Assembly (NCBI GenBank): GCA_964591605.1
Contig: CAZQEN010000438.1
Coordinates: 1 to 5,614 of the forward strand
From: CAYLLT01 sp964591605
Lineage (GTDB): Bacteria > Planctomycetota > Phycisphaerae > UBA1845 > PWPN01
DNA: 5,614 nt
Direction: 5' to 3'
The notes under the pieces are model-generated. The model searched no databases. It was not told the origin of the DNA and saw only the letters and a program-made list of their open reading frames with translations. Shown one piece after another: positions 1 to 5,020 of the stretch. The position numbers were made by a program, and so were the translations under genes. Position 1 is the first letter of the stretch. Each line of letters opens with the position of its first letter.

Positions 1-1601
1 TCGAACCAGATGTACCGATGCACCTCGGCATAGCTCATCCCGCCGCAGAGCAGCGACAGCGTCGCGCGTTCGAGCCGGGCCAGCGCGTCGGGCTCGGCGT
101 AACGCACCGTCACGTGCGGCAACGCCGGCTCGATCGAACCATAGCCGACAAATCGGGCGATCTCTTCGACCAGATCCGCCTCGATCGTGATGTCCTTGGT
201 TGCCCGGAAGCTCGGCACCGTCACGTCCATCATCCCGTCCACGCGCTGCACGCGGAATTCGAGCGGCGTCAGAATGCTCTCGATCTGTTCGAGACCGATG
301 TCGCGCCCGATGTAGCGGGAGACAAACGCGGGGTCGAGCCGGATCACGCGCGTCTGCGGCGGCCCGGGAAACGCGTCCGAGAGGCGGCTGGTCAGCTTCA
401 TCCCGGGCAGCTCGACGCGGGCGAGCTTCACAAAGCGCCGGATCGCCTGCACCGTGTAGTGCGGATCGAGCGATTTCTCGAAGCGGGCGCTGGCGTCGGT
501 GCGGTGGCCCATGGCCGTGGCGGCCCGGCGGATGGTGGCCGGCTCGAAGTTGGCGCTCTCGAGGAGCAGCTCGTTCGTGTCGGCCTTGATCTCGGTATCC
601 GCGCCGCCCATGATCCCGCCGATGGCGACCGAGCGGCGATTCGACTGGATCATGACCGTTCCGGCGGGCATGGTGCGCTTCATGCCGTCGAGCGTGGTGA
701 ACTGTTCGCCGGGGGCCGCGACAGCGACCTCGATCTGCTCGATGCCGCGGGCGTCGAACGCGTGCATCGGCTGGCCGAGCTCGGCCATGATGTAGTTGGT
801 CAGGTCCACGAGCAGGTCGATCGGCCGCAGGCCCACGTGCGCCAGTCGCACCTGCATCCAGAGGGGCGAGGGCTGGGCCTTCACGCCCGCAAAGCGCAGC
901 GCGCTGTAGCGGGGTGATTTCACCGGGTCGTCGATGACGATCCGCACCTCGGGCAGCGCCGGGCTCGTGAGTTCCTCGAGCGGCGTCACCGGGTACGGCT
1001 TGAGCGGCGCTTCGTAGATGGCCGCGATCTCGCGGGCGATGCCGTAGTGGCCCCACAGGTCCGGCCGGTGCGTGATCGACTTGTTGTCGACCTCGATGAT
1101 CCAGTCATCGAGCACATGCTCGTCCAGATTCGTCCCCGGCCGTATGTCGAGCGGGAGAAACACCGCTCGCTCGCCCACGCCGGCCAGCCGGAGCTGCTCG
1201 CCCGAGACAATCGCTCCGACGCTCTCGACGGCCCGGCCACCGGCCTGTGGGTCCCGCCTGCCGGGCGGGACCTCGATTGTGCGCGTCTCGACAGCATGGT
1301 TCATTACCCGCGCGCCGGGCGGGGCGTAGATGACCAGAGACCCCGGCCGCAGGTCCCGGGCGTGCGTGACTGTTACAGTCTCGTCGCGGCCGTCAAAGAC
1401 GCGGACAACCCAGAGTCCCTCCGCCCCGCCCGGCTCGACCGAGCGCACCTCGGCACAGATTAACCCCGCGGCCTGCCCGCGGACTTCCTCCACGCCCTCC
1501 ACCTCAGCGGTGGTCACGGTAAACCGTTCCGCCAGCTCGCGGGCATCCAGCCCGGCCGGCAGATCGACGAAATCGCGGATCCAGTTGAGGGAAATCAGCA
1601 C
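1..1601 (-). CDS. pheT: Phenylalanine--tRNA ligase beta subunit, N-terminal 533 residues (runs off left edge)
   Basis: Beta subunit of the cytosolic (alpha-beta)2 phenylalanyl-tRNA synthetase, which attaches Phe to tRNA-Phe. Visible: an N-terminal MLISLNWIRDFVDL start, a divergent OB-fold tRNA-binding region (about 40-150), the B3/B4 editing region with RPIDLLVDLTNYIMAELGQP (259-278) and VAIGGIMGGA (325-334), TDASARFEKSLDP (368-380), and a B5 domain ending in the DLVEEIARFVGY type motif (476-487). The family is usually near 800 residues, so about a third is missing beyond the edge. The start is GTG at 1601: it is the only possible start after the in-frame stop at 1613-1611, which is the vapC stop. 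A GAGAG ribosome-binding sequence lies at about 1606-1612. Oddities: the usual HPNADKL signature of the OB fold is replaced by PGGAEGLW, and residues 112-122 look like a palindromic insertion. Identity is certain from motifs; editing function is known from the family. Confidence 0.97.
   Translation of the reverse strand, partial: MLISLNWIRDFVDLPAGLDARELAERFTVTTAEVEGVEEVRGQAAGLICAEVRSVEPGGAEGLWVVRVFDGRDETVTVTHARDLRPGSLVIYAPPGARVMNHAVETRTIEVPPGRRDPQAGGRAVESVGAIVSGEQLRLAGVGERAVFLPLDIRPGTNLDEHVLDDWIIEVDNKSITHRPDLWGHYGIAREIAAIYEAPLKPYPVTPLEELTSPALPEVRIVIDDPVKSPRYSALRFAGVKAQPSPLWMQVRLAHVGLRPIDLLVDLTNYIMAELGQPMHAFDARGIEQIEVAVAAPGEQFTTLDGMKRTMPAGTVMIQSNRRSVAIGGIMGGADTEIKADTNELLLESANFEPATIRRAATAMGHRTDASARFEKSLDPHYTVQAIRRFVKLARVELPGMKLTSRLSDAFPGPPQTRVIRLDPAFVSRYIGRDIGLEQIESILTPLEFRVQRVDGMMDVTVPSFRATKDITIEADLVEEIARFVGYGSIEPALPHVTVRYAEPDALARLERATLSLLCGGMSYAEVHRYIWF
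1236..1272 (-). repeat. Palindromic 33-nt in-frame insertion inside pheT
   Basis: A perfect inverted repeat, GGTCCCGCC (1250-1258) and GGCGGGACC (1264-1272), has 9-bp arms and a 5-nt loop. A smaller GGCC-rich palindrome lies next to it (about 1231-1241). It overlaps codons for PPGRRDPQAGG (1268-1236). Removing these 11 codons restores the expected PheT wording, TIEV joined to RAVESVGAIVSG, which matches the family pattern KAKIRGVESEGMLCS. I infer a REP-like or RPE-like palindromic element tolerated in a surface loop. The exact ends are approximate. Confidence 0.6.
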
Positions 1602-1610
1602 GGCACTCTC

Positions 1611-2033
1611 TCACTGAGCCGGATCGAACAGATGTACTCCCGCCCGTTGCGCGGCAGCACGCAGTCGCTTGTCGAGGGTGGCCAACGGCAGCCCGTAGCG
1701 CGTGGCGAGTTCGAGATACATCGCATCATAGGAGCTCAATTGGTGGGCTCTTGCCAGCGCCTGAATTCTCTGCAGGGCAACAAGGGACAGCGACGGCTCC
1801 GTTTCGATCCTGAGCAACCGCAGCTCGCGAAGAAACTGATCCGACTTGATGGGTGTTGTCCGGTGACGACGCTCCCCGTACAGCAGGGCATTTAGAATTT
1901 CCAGATGGAAGAAACCCGGTACCCGTGCCGTTACTCGGCTCAATCGCCTTAGCACGGCCTCCGCATCCGCAGCCCACTCATCCTCAAAATGCCAGGCAAC
2001 GGCGATCGAGCAGTCGATGACCAGTTCGCTCAA
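1611..2033 (-). CDS. vapC: VapC-like PIN-domain ribonuclease toxin
   Basis: 140-residue PIN-domain protein, the usual size for VapC toxins, which are Mg-dependent ribonucleases that in characterised cases cut tRNAs or rRNA. The four acidic residues of the PIN fold are all in place: D7 in LVIDCSIAVAW, E45 in FFHLEILNALL, D103 in SSYDAMYLELA and D121 in ATLDKRL, so the toxin looks intact. The start is a TTG at 2033 that overlaps the vapB stop as TTGA, implying translational coupling. The gene ends 9 nt before the pheT GTG start and is in the same frame as pheT. It sits between pheS and pheT, where no gene is normally found. The RNA target cannot be told from sequence. Confidence 0.93.
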   Translation of the reverse strand: MSELVIDCSIAVAWHFEDEWAADAEAVLRRLSRVTARVPGFFHLEILNALLYGERRHRTTPIKSDQFLRELRLLRIETEPSLSLVALQRIQALARAHQLSSYDAMYLELATRYGLPLATLDKRLRAAAQRAGVHLFDPAQ

Positions 2034-2287
2034 AAGCGGCGGCCCTCGTCAATGAGATCACGGATACTGAGATCGGGCCCCAGGATGTTGCCCTTTCGCA
2101 ATTCGATGATGCGAGCGATCGCGGCTTGCGCCTGAGCGGTTCTCTCGTCATCTGGCTGCGCGTGTTCAATGGAGACCAGTTTCGCCACCGGCTGGCCTTG
2201 CTCCGTGATGATGATTTCTTCACCCTCCACGGCGCGACGGAGCAGATCAGCGGATTCGCATGGAAACTGTGCGGCCGAAATCGTCAT
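2030..2287 (-). CDS. vapB: Phd/YefM-like antitoxin of the vapBC pair
   Basis: 85-residue antitoxin. The Phd/YefM-type core is seen as LLRRAVEGEEIIITEQGQPVAKLV (about 15-38): a helix, then a GEEIIIT strand and a GxPVAxLV strand that in the family make a DNA-binding dimer. The C-terminal SIRDLIDEGRRF is the tail commonly found on VapC-partner antitoxins and is expected to block the PIN active site. The ATG at 2287 is chosen because it gives the expected family N-terminus; no strong Shine-Dalgarno is seen (only GGGTG about 5 nt upstream). It begins 40 nt after the pheS stop and overlaps vapC by four bases. It likely neutralises VapC and represses its own promoter, possibly the one at 2302-2331. 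The family label could be Phd rather than VapB in strict naming. Confidence 0.9.
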   Translation of the reverse strand: MTISAAQFPCESADLLRRAVEGEEIIITEQGQPVAKLVSIEHAQPDDERTAQAQAAIARIIELRKGNILGPDLSIRDLIDEGRRF

Positions 2288-2301
2288 ATGGCACCCGTTT
2301 C

Positions 2302-2331
2302 AGTGTAGTTTTCGCACCGCCCCCCCGTCAA
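2302..2331 (-). promoter_or_regulatory. Candidate sigma70-type promoter for vapBC (and pheT)
   Basis: On the minus strand, TTGACG (2331-2326) is followed by an 18-nt spacer and TACACT (2307-2302). This matches 5/6 and 4/6 of the sigma70 consensus. The -35 box contains the pheS stop codon, and the spacer carries a run of seven G. The predicted start near 2295 would leave only about 8 nt before the vapB ATG. Plausible, but untested and possibly a chance match. Confidence 0.4.
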
Positions 2332-3398
2332 TCCTTCTCGATGATCGCCGCGCCGGCCCGCTGCTGCGGGCGGGTGATGGCGCGCAGGTCGCCGGCGTTG
2401 AGCGCGCGGATGTCACTGACGCCATATTTCATCATTGCCAGGCGCGTGAGGCCCAGGCCGAAGGCGAATCCGGTGAATTCGGCCGGATCGACACCGCTGG
2501 CCTTGAGCACGTTCGGGTGCACCATGCCGCAGGGCAGGATCTCGACCCAGCCGCTGCGCTTGCAGGTCGCGCAGCCGGCCCCGCCGCAGATGGCGCAGCT
2601 CATGTCCAGTTCGAAGCCCGGCTCGACGAACGGAAAGAACCCCGGACGCAGACGCACCTTCACATCGCGGTGGAACACCTCCGTCAGAATCAGCTTCATG
2701 ACCGCAACCAGGTTGGCGATCGAGATGTCGCGGTCGACCAGCAGCCCCTCCAACTGGAAGAACGTGTTGGCGTGGCTGGCGTCCTCGGTTTCGTAGCGGA
2801 AGCATCGCCCGGGCGCGATGACGCGCAGCGGCGCGTGCAGCCGCTCCATCGCCCGGGCCTGGCAGGGCGAGGTGTGCGTGCGGAGCAGACGGCCGTTGTC
2901 CAGCCAGAACGTGTCCTGCATGTCGCGGGCGGGGTGGTCGGCCGGGATGTTGAGCGCCTCGAAGTTGTAGTAGTCGGTTTCCATCTCCGGCCCGCCGACG
3001 ACCACGAAACCCAGGCGGGCCAGGATGTCCTCGACCTCCCACTGCACGGCCGTCACCGGGTGAACGCTGCCGCGGGGCACGACCGGCCCGGGGAGCGTCG
3101 GGTCGAACGTCTGCGCCGCGGCCACGGCCTGCTGATCCGACGACTTCTGCAGCGCCTCGCGTGCGGCCGCGAATTTCTCGAGAATCTGCTTTTTGACCAG
3201 ATTGATCTCTTTGCCGGCCGCCCCGCGCTGCTCAGCCGGCAGCTTGCCAATCGAGGCCAGCAATTTGCCTAAGCTGCCATCCTTGCCCGTCAGCCGGCTC
3301 TCCGCCTGGCGCAGGGCATCGACCGTCCGCGCGGCAGCGATGAGCTGATCCGCCTGTACCACCACGCTGCGCAGCTGTTCGGAGAGTTCCTCGATCAT
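2328..3398 (-). CDS. pheS: Phenylalanine--tRNA ligase alpha subunit
   Basis: Catalytic alpha subunit (356 residues) of phenylalanyl-tRNA synthetase; it activates Phe with ATP and, with PheT, charges tRNA-Phe. Order: an N-terminal coiled-coil tRNA-binding arm (1-90), then the class II core with GFVVVGGPEMETDYYNFEALN (130-150), RTHTSPCQ (173-180), motif 2 RVIAPGRCFRYE (192-203), FFQLEGLLVD (213-222) and motif 3 GFAFGLGLTRLAMMKYGVSDIR (310-331). Four cysteines, C268, C271, C276 and C279 (CxxC-x4-CxxC), form the zinc-knuckle-like insert found in many bacterial PheS. The C-terminus carries a tail ending GAAIIEKD, longer than in E. coli (327 residues). The ATG at 3398 gives the normal N-terminus but has no clear Shine-Dalgarno. 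It lies between two toxin-antitoxin modules, 34 nt after hicA and 40 nt before vapB. Confidence 0.98.
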   Translation of the reverse strand: MIEELSEQLRSVVVQADQLIAAARTVDALRQAESRLTGKDGSLGKLLASIGKLPAEQRGAAGKEINLVKKQILEKFAAAREALQKSSDQQAVAAAQTFDPTLPGPVVPRGSVHPVTAVQWEVEDILARLGFVVVGGPEMETDYYNFEALNIPADHPARDMQDTFWLDNGRLLRTHTSPCQARAMERLHAPLRVIAPGRCFRYETEDASHANTFFQLEGLLVDRDISIANLVAVMKLILTEVFHRDVKVRLRPGFFPFVEPGFELDMSCAICGGAGCATCKRSGWVEILPCGMVHPNVLKASGVDPAEFTGFAFGLGLTRLAMMKYGVSDIRALNAGDLRAITRPQQRAGAAIIEKD

Positions 3399-3407
3399 AC
3401 AAGGGGT

Positions 3408-3436
3408 ACATTAGCGCGGTGGTCAGCCGAATTCAA
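3408..3436 (-). promoter_or_regulatory. Weak promoter-like sequence before pheS
   Basis: TTGAAT (3436-3431), 17 nt, then TAATGT (3413-3408) on the minus strand. Spacing is ideal but the boxes match only 4/6 and 3/6. The start would fall within a few bases of the pheS ATG, giving an almost leaderless message. It is the only promoter-like signal I find between hicA and pheS, and it may be chance. Confidence 0.2.
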
Positions 3437-3632
3437 CGGGACGACGTCGGAATACCGAGTTGGCGGCAGTTCGCTTTCGCCAGGAAGTCATCGATCTCGC
3501 GATGTCGGGGAATGGTGGCCTGCCTGCGCCGATCGGCCAGGTTGACATAGCGGGAATGCTTTGCGCCCTCGGTGAGAAGGACACAGCCGAACTGAACTGC
3601 TCGACATGCCTGATCAGGTCCCGCCGTTTCAA
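3433..3632 (-). pseudogene. hicA: HicA-like mRNA interferase toxin, frameshifted by a 5-bp duplication
   Basis: HicA toxins are small dsRBD-like ribonucleases with one catalytic His. The first frame, from a TTG at 3632, reads MKRRDLIRHVEQ, the classic HicA start. The family wording then jumps to another frame: FGCVLLTEGAKHSRYVN, IPRHREIDDFLA, RQLGIPTSSR, ending in TGA at 3435-3433. The break lies at a tandem CAGTT CAGTT (3599-3590). Removing one unit restores a 64-residue HicA with the expected GxKHS catalytic His at position 24. As written, the first frame continues into unrelated sequence and stops at 3423. The TTG overlaps the hicB stop as TTGA. Probably an inactive toxin with a recent lesion; a sequencing error, phase switching or programmed frameshifting remain possible. 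Confidence 0.85.
3589..3599 (-). repeat. 5-bp tandem duplication that shifts the hicA frame
   Basis: The coding strand reads CAGTTCAGTTC, two and a fifth copies of a 5-nt unit. A single copy gives GAG CAG TTC GGC TGT (EQFGC), which fits the HicA family; the double copy shifts the frame. The short direct duplication is typical of slipped-strand replication and could revert. Confidence 0.8.
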
Positions 3633-3835
3633 ACGCGTACAATCGCTTTGACCACCCGCGACCGCGGGAGATGACTGCAGTCCACCGGAGTCTGCATGAC
3701 CTTGATCGCATCGCGCAGATTCGCCTTGGCGTCGGCGAGCGTGCGTCCCTGCGTGAGAGCGCCGGGGACTTCATCACACCAGGCAACCCACCACTTCTCG
3801 CGCTTGAGGAATGTACCCTGATACGTTCGCTTCAT
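3629..3835 (-). CDS. hicB: HicB-like antitoxin, minimal form
   Basis: 68-residue protein of the HicB fold (UPF0150-like). YQGTFLKREKWWVAWCDEVPGALTQGRTLADAKANLRDAI (about 4-43) matches the family pattern YxaxxxxexxxyvAwcpexPGxxtqGxTxeeAxaNlreAi. It partners HicA, which follows with a TTGA overlap. There is no room after the fold for the ribbon-helix-helix or HTH DNA-binding domain that larger HicB proteins carry, so it may bind toxin without acting as a repressor. The ATG at 3835 is chosen because the homologous fold begins there. An in-frame start exists at 3928, but it would overlap the end of tatA with non-homologous residues. The gene starts 10 nt after the tatA stop and has no strong Shine-Dalgarno. 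It looks intact although its toxin is broken. Confidence 0.88.
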   Translation of the reverse strand: MKRTYQGTFLKREKWWVAWCDEVPGALTQGRTLADAKANLRDAIKVMQTPVDCSHLPRSRVVKAIVRV

Positions 3836-3845
3836 CGAGTTCAAC

Positions 3846-4127
3846 TCACGACGCCGAGCCGGTGGGCGTCTCGTCCTTGGCTTCGGTCCGCTGGACGGTG
3901 TCGGGCTGACGGGGTGGAGGCAGGACATCCTGACGCGGCGGCGTCGTGACGGCGGAGTGGATGTCGTCTTCGACCCCCTGCAGCCCCTTCTTGAACTCGA
4001 CGATGCTCTTGCCCAGCGATTTACCGACCTCGGGAAGGCGTTTCCCGAAGATCAGCAGACCCAGGACAGCGATGAAGAGCATCTCCATGGGGCCGGGCAT
4101 CCATGCGATCATCTGAATGGTGGACAT
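3846..4127 (-). CDS. tatA: Sec-independent protein translocase TatA/TatE-type subunit
   Basis: Single-span inner-membrane protein of the twin-arginine translocase, which exports folded proteins; TatA oligomers form the pore. 93 residues. A short N-terminus precedes the membrane helix EMLFIAVLGLLIF (about residues 15-27), then the hinge FGKRLPEVGKSLGKSIVEFKKGL starts the amphipathic helix, followed by a Pro/Asp/Glu-rich disordered tail. The polar Glu at the head of the helix and the FG-x-LPE-x-GKSLG pattern are diagnostic of TatA. Start: ATG at 4127, because AGGAG (4139-4135) lies 7 nt upstream; the ATG at 4133 would be only 1 nt from it. A longer in-frame reading from 4184 adds residues unlike TatA. 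It probably heads the transcript that continues into hicBA, pheS, vapBC and pheT. TatB or TatE cannot be fully excluded. Confidence 0.92.
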   Translation of the reverse strand: MSTIQMIAWMPGPMEMLFIAVLGLLIFGKRLPEVGKSLGKSIVEFKKGLQGVEDDIHSAVTTPPRQDVLPPPRQPDTVQRTEAKDETPTGSAS

Positions 4128-4134
4128 CGACATT

Positions 4135-4139
4135 CTCCT
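4135..4139 (-). promoter_or_regulatory. Ribosome binding site that fixes the tatA start
   Basis: AGGAG on the minus strand, 7 nt before the ATG at 4127 and 1 nt before the ATG at 4133, so it supports the shorter product. It is one of the clearest Shine-Dalgarno sequences in the window; hicB, pheS and vapB have none of similar quality. Confidence 0.75.
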
Positions 4140-4147
4140 CTGCCAGG

Positions 4148-4167
4148 CCCGCAACCCATCGCGGGTT
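4148..4167 (-). promoter_or_regulatory. Two mutually exclusive short hairpins in the tatA leader
   Basis: Within the predicted leader, CCCGC (4148-4152) can pair with GCGGG (4161-4165), or AACCC (4153-4157) with GGGTT (4163-4167). They share bases, so only one can form. Both stems are only 5 bp and no U-run follows. This is a weak sign of leader control and may be chance in GC-rich DNA. Confidence 0.2.
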
Positions 4168-4202
4168 CTAATCCTGGGAAACACTTAGGGTTACATCCAC
4201 AA

Positions 4203-4231
4203 ATTGTACGGAATCGGCGTCAGATCGTCAA
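4203..4231 (-). promoter_or_regulatory. Sigma70-type promoter for tatA and likely the phe operon
   Basis: TTGACG (4231-4226), a 17-nt spacer and TACAAT (4208-4203) on the minus strand: 5/6 in each box at optimal spacing. Transcription would start near 4196, leaving a leader of about 70 nt before tatA. It is the best promoter match I found and lies in the only sizeable gap of the window. Confidence 0.65.
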
Positions 4232-4366
4232 ATCGAGTACGTCGGGGAGGCACCCCGGTTCACGGAAATGTGGGTTGGCGCCGGCCCGAGCCGATCGACG
4301 CGCCCGGCAGCCGGCAGAGCCGGCCGTCGCAGCCGATTTCCCGTCGACAACCCACCCGGCACCGCC
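4232..4366. other. GC-rich intergenic stretch between the lipoprotein gene and tatA promoter
   Basis: No coding homology seen. It contains a 6-bp stem GCCGGC-aga-GCCGGC (4310-4324) and distant 8-bp arms GTGGGTTG (4270-4277) and CAACCCAC (4348-4355). Together they could fold after the lipoprotein stop, but there is no T-run in the transcript direction. A rho-independent terminator is therefore not supported. Confidence 0.4.
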
Positions 4367-5020
4367 TCAGGGCCCGGCCGGGCGAGTGGCGACCTGCGGC
4401 AGGGGTGAGTCCTCCTCGTCGAAGCCGAAATCGCTCCTGCCCGCGGTCACCGGCGTCGAACGGCCCAGCCTTGCGTCGTGGAGGCTGATGCCCCGCATCG
4501 CGAGACGGCCGTCACTGACCATCGTCGCCCAGGGCGGCTGCACAATCACGCTGGCCGGGAAACCGAGCGTGTTCAGGATATAGCGGGCCTCCCCGTAGGG
4601 CATCGCGAAGTAGTCCTGCCAGGTCCAGGCGAAGGTGTCGTCGTTATCCCCCTGGTCCTCGAAGGGGTCCTCCCACCAGAGCGGAAAATGCGGGACCGAC
4701 TCGTCCACCGCTGGGGCCGTGCTCGGGGGGATCGGACGATGGCGGACCGATGGCTGGGCCTGGGCAGCGCGGATGCTTTCCGAGCTGGGCGTGTACCACG
4801 CTTCCTGCGGGATGGAATCGTCGACCCAGGGATTGACCGCGGGCGGCTCGTTGCAGGCGGGTAAGAGGCAGACGGCAAATGGAAGAGCGAAAAGTCGAAA
4901 GTCGAAAGTCGAAAGTCGAAAGCCAGTTGAAAGTCGAAAATCGAAAGTCGAAAGTCGAAAGCGGAAGACACCGGCTCCATCGATTTCGACTTTCGACTTT
5001 CGACGTTTCGACTTTGTCAT
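4367..5020 (-). CDS. Unrecognised lipoprotein with repeat-encoded N-terminus
   Basis: 217 residues; function not recognised. Residues 44-56 (FALPFAVCLLPAC) look like the hydrophobic end of a signal peptide with lipobox LPAC, so C56 is the probable lipid anchor, giving a mature protein of about 162 residues in the outer or inner membrane. The mature part is Pro/Asp/Glu-rich, with WWEDPFEDQGDNDDTF, an aromatic WTWQDYFAMPYGEARYILN stretch and PASVIVQPPWATMVSDG; it has no enzyme motif I know. Residues 3-43 are encoded by the GTCGAAA array and give RLSTFDF repeats, far longer than a normal n-region. The ATG at 5020 overlaps the guaB stop (ATGA) and follows AGGTGG by about 6 nt. No other in-frame start precedes the lipobox, so the repeats are translated if the gene is expressed. 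The wording resembles planctomycete lipoproteins, from memory only. Confidence 0.72.
   Translation of the reverse strand: MTKSKRRKSKVEIDGAGVFRFRLSTFDFRLSTGFRLSTFDFRLFALPFAVCLLPACNEPPAVNPWVDDSIPQEAWYTPSSESIRAAQAQPSVRHRPIPPSTAPAVDESVPHFPLWWEDPFEDQGDNDDTFAWTWQDYFAMPYGEARYILNTLGFPASVIVQPPWATMVSDGRLAMRGISLHDARLGRSTPVTAGRSDFGFDEEDSPLPQVATRPAGP
4888..5015. repeat. GTCGAAA heptamer array with a perfect 20-bp inverted repeat
   Basis: On the plus strand GTCGAAA occurs at 4894, 4901, 4908, 4915, 4933, 4947 and 4954, with a variant ATCGAAA at 4940. The inverse TTTCGAC follows at 4984, 4991, 4998 and 5006. Arms 4941-4960 and 4984-5003 are exact reverse complements over 20 bp with a 23-nt loop. The array begins 2 nt after the guaB stop in the transcript direction. 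It resembles the short heptameric tandem repeats known in cyanobacteria. The inverted layout would give the mRNA a strong hairpin near the lipoprotein start codon. Confidence 0.92.

Noticed and set aside
18..917. Long plus-strand open frame (299 codons) and similar ones at 2169-3272 and 1047-1463
   Set aside because: They lie antisense to pheT and pheS, which match their families over their full visible length. The plus-strand products are Arg/His-rich with no recognisable domain, as expected for mirror frames in GC-rich DNA.
3617..3625. Second copy of GGTCCCGCC inside the hicA start
   Set aside because: It lacks the opposite arm and encodes the conserved HicA residues RRDL, so it is a chance match to the pheT palindrome arm.
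3423..3632. 69-codon frame as an independent small gene
   Set aside because: Its first 12 residues are HicA; the rest is the out-of-frame reading of the HicA body after the duplication.
3629..3928. Longer hicB reading from 3928
   Set aside because: The extra 31 residues overlap the tatA end and do not resemble HicB; the family begins at the ATG at 3835.
3846..4184. Longer tatA reading from 4184, or start at 4133
   Set aside because: TatA has a short N-terminus before its membrane helix, and AGGAG is correctly spaced only for the ATG at 4127.
4310..4324. GCCGGC-aga-GCCGGC hairpin as terminator of the lipoprotein gene
   Set aside because: Short stem, tiny loop, no T-run on either side; such stems are common by chance in GC-rich DNA.
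4888..5015. Heptamer array as a CRISPR array
   Set aside because: The unit is only 7 bp with no unique spacers, and there are no cas genes.
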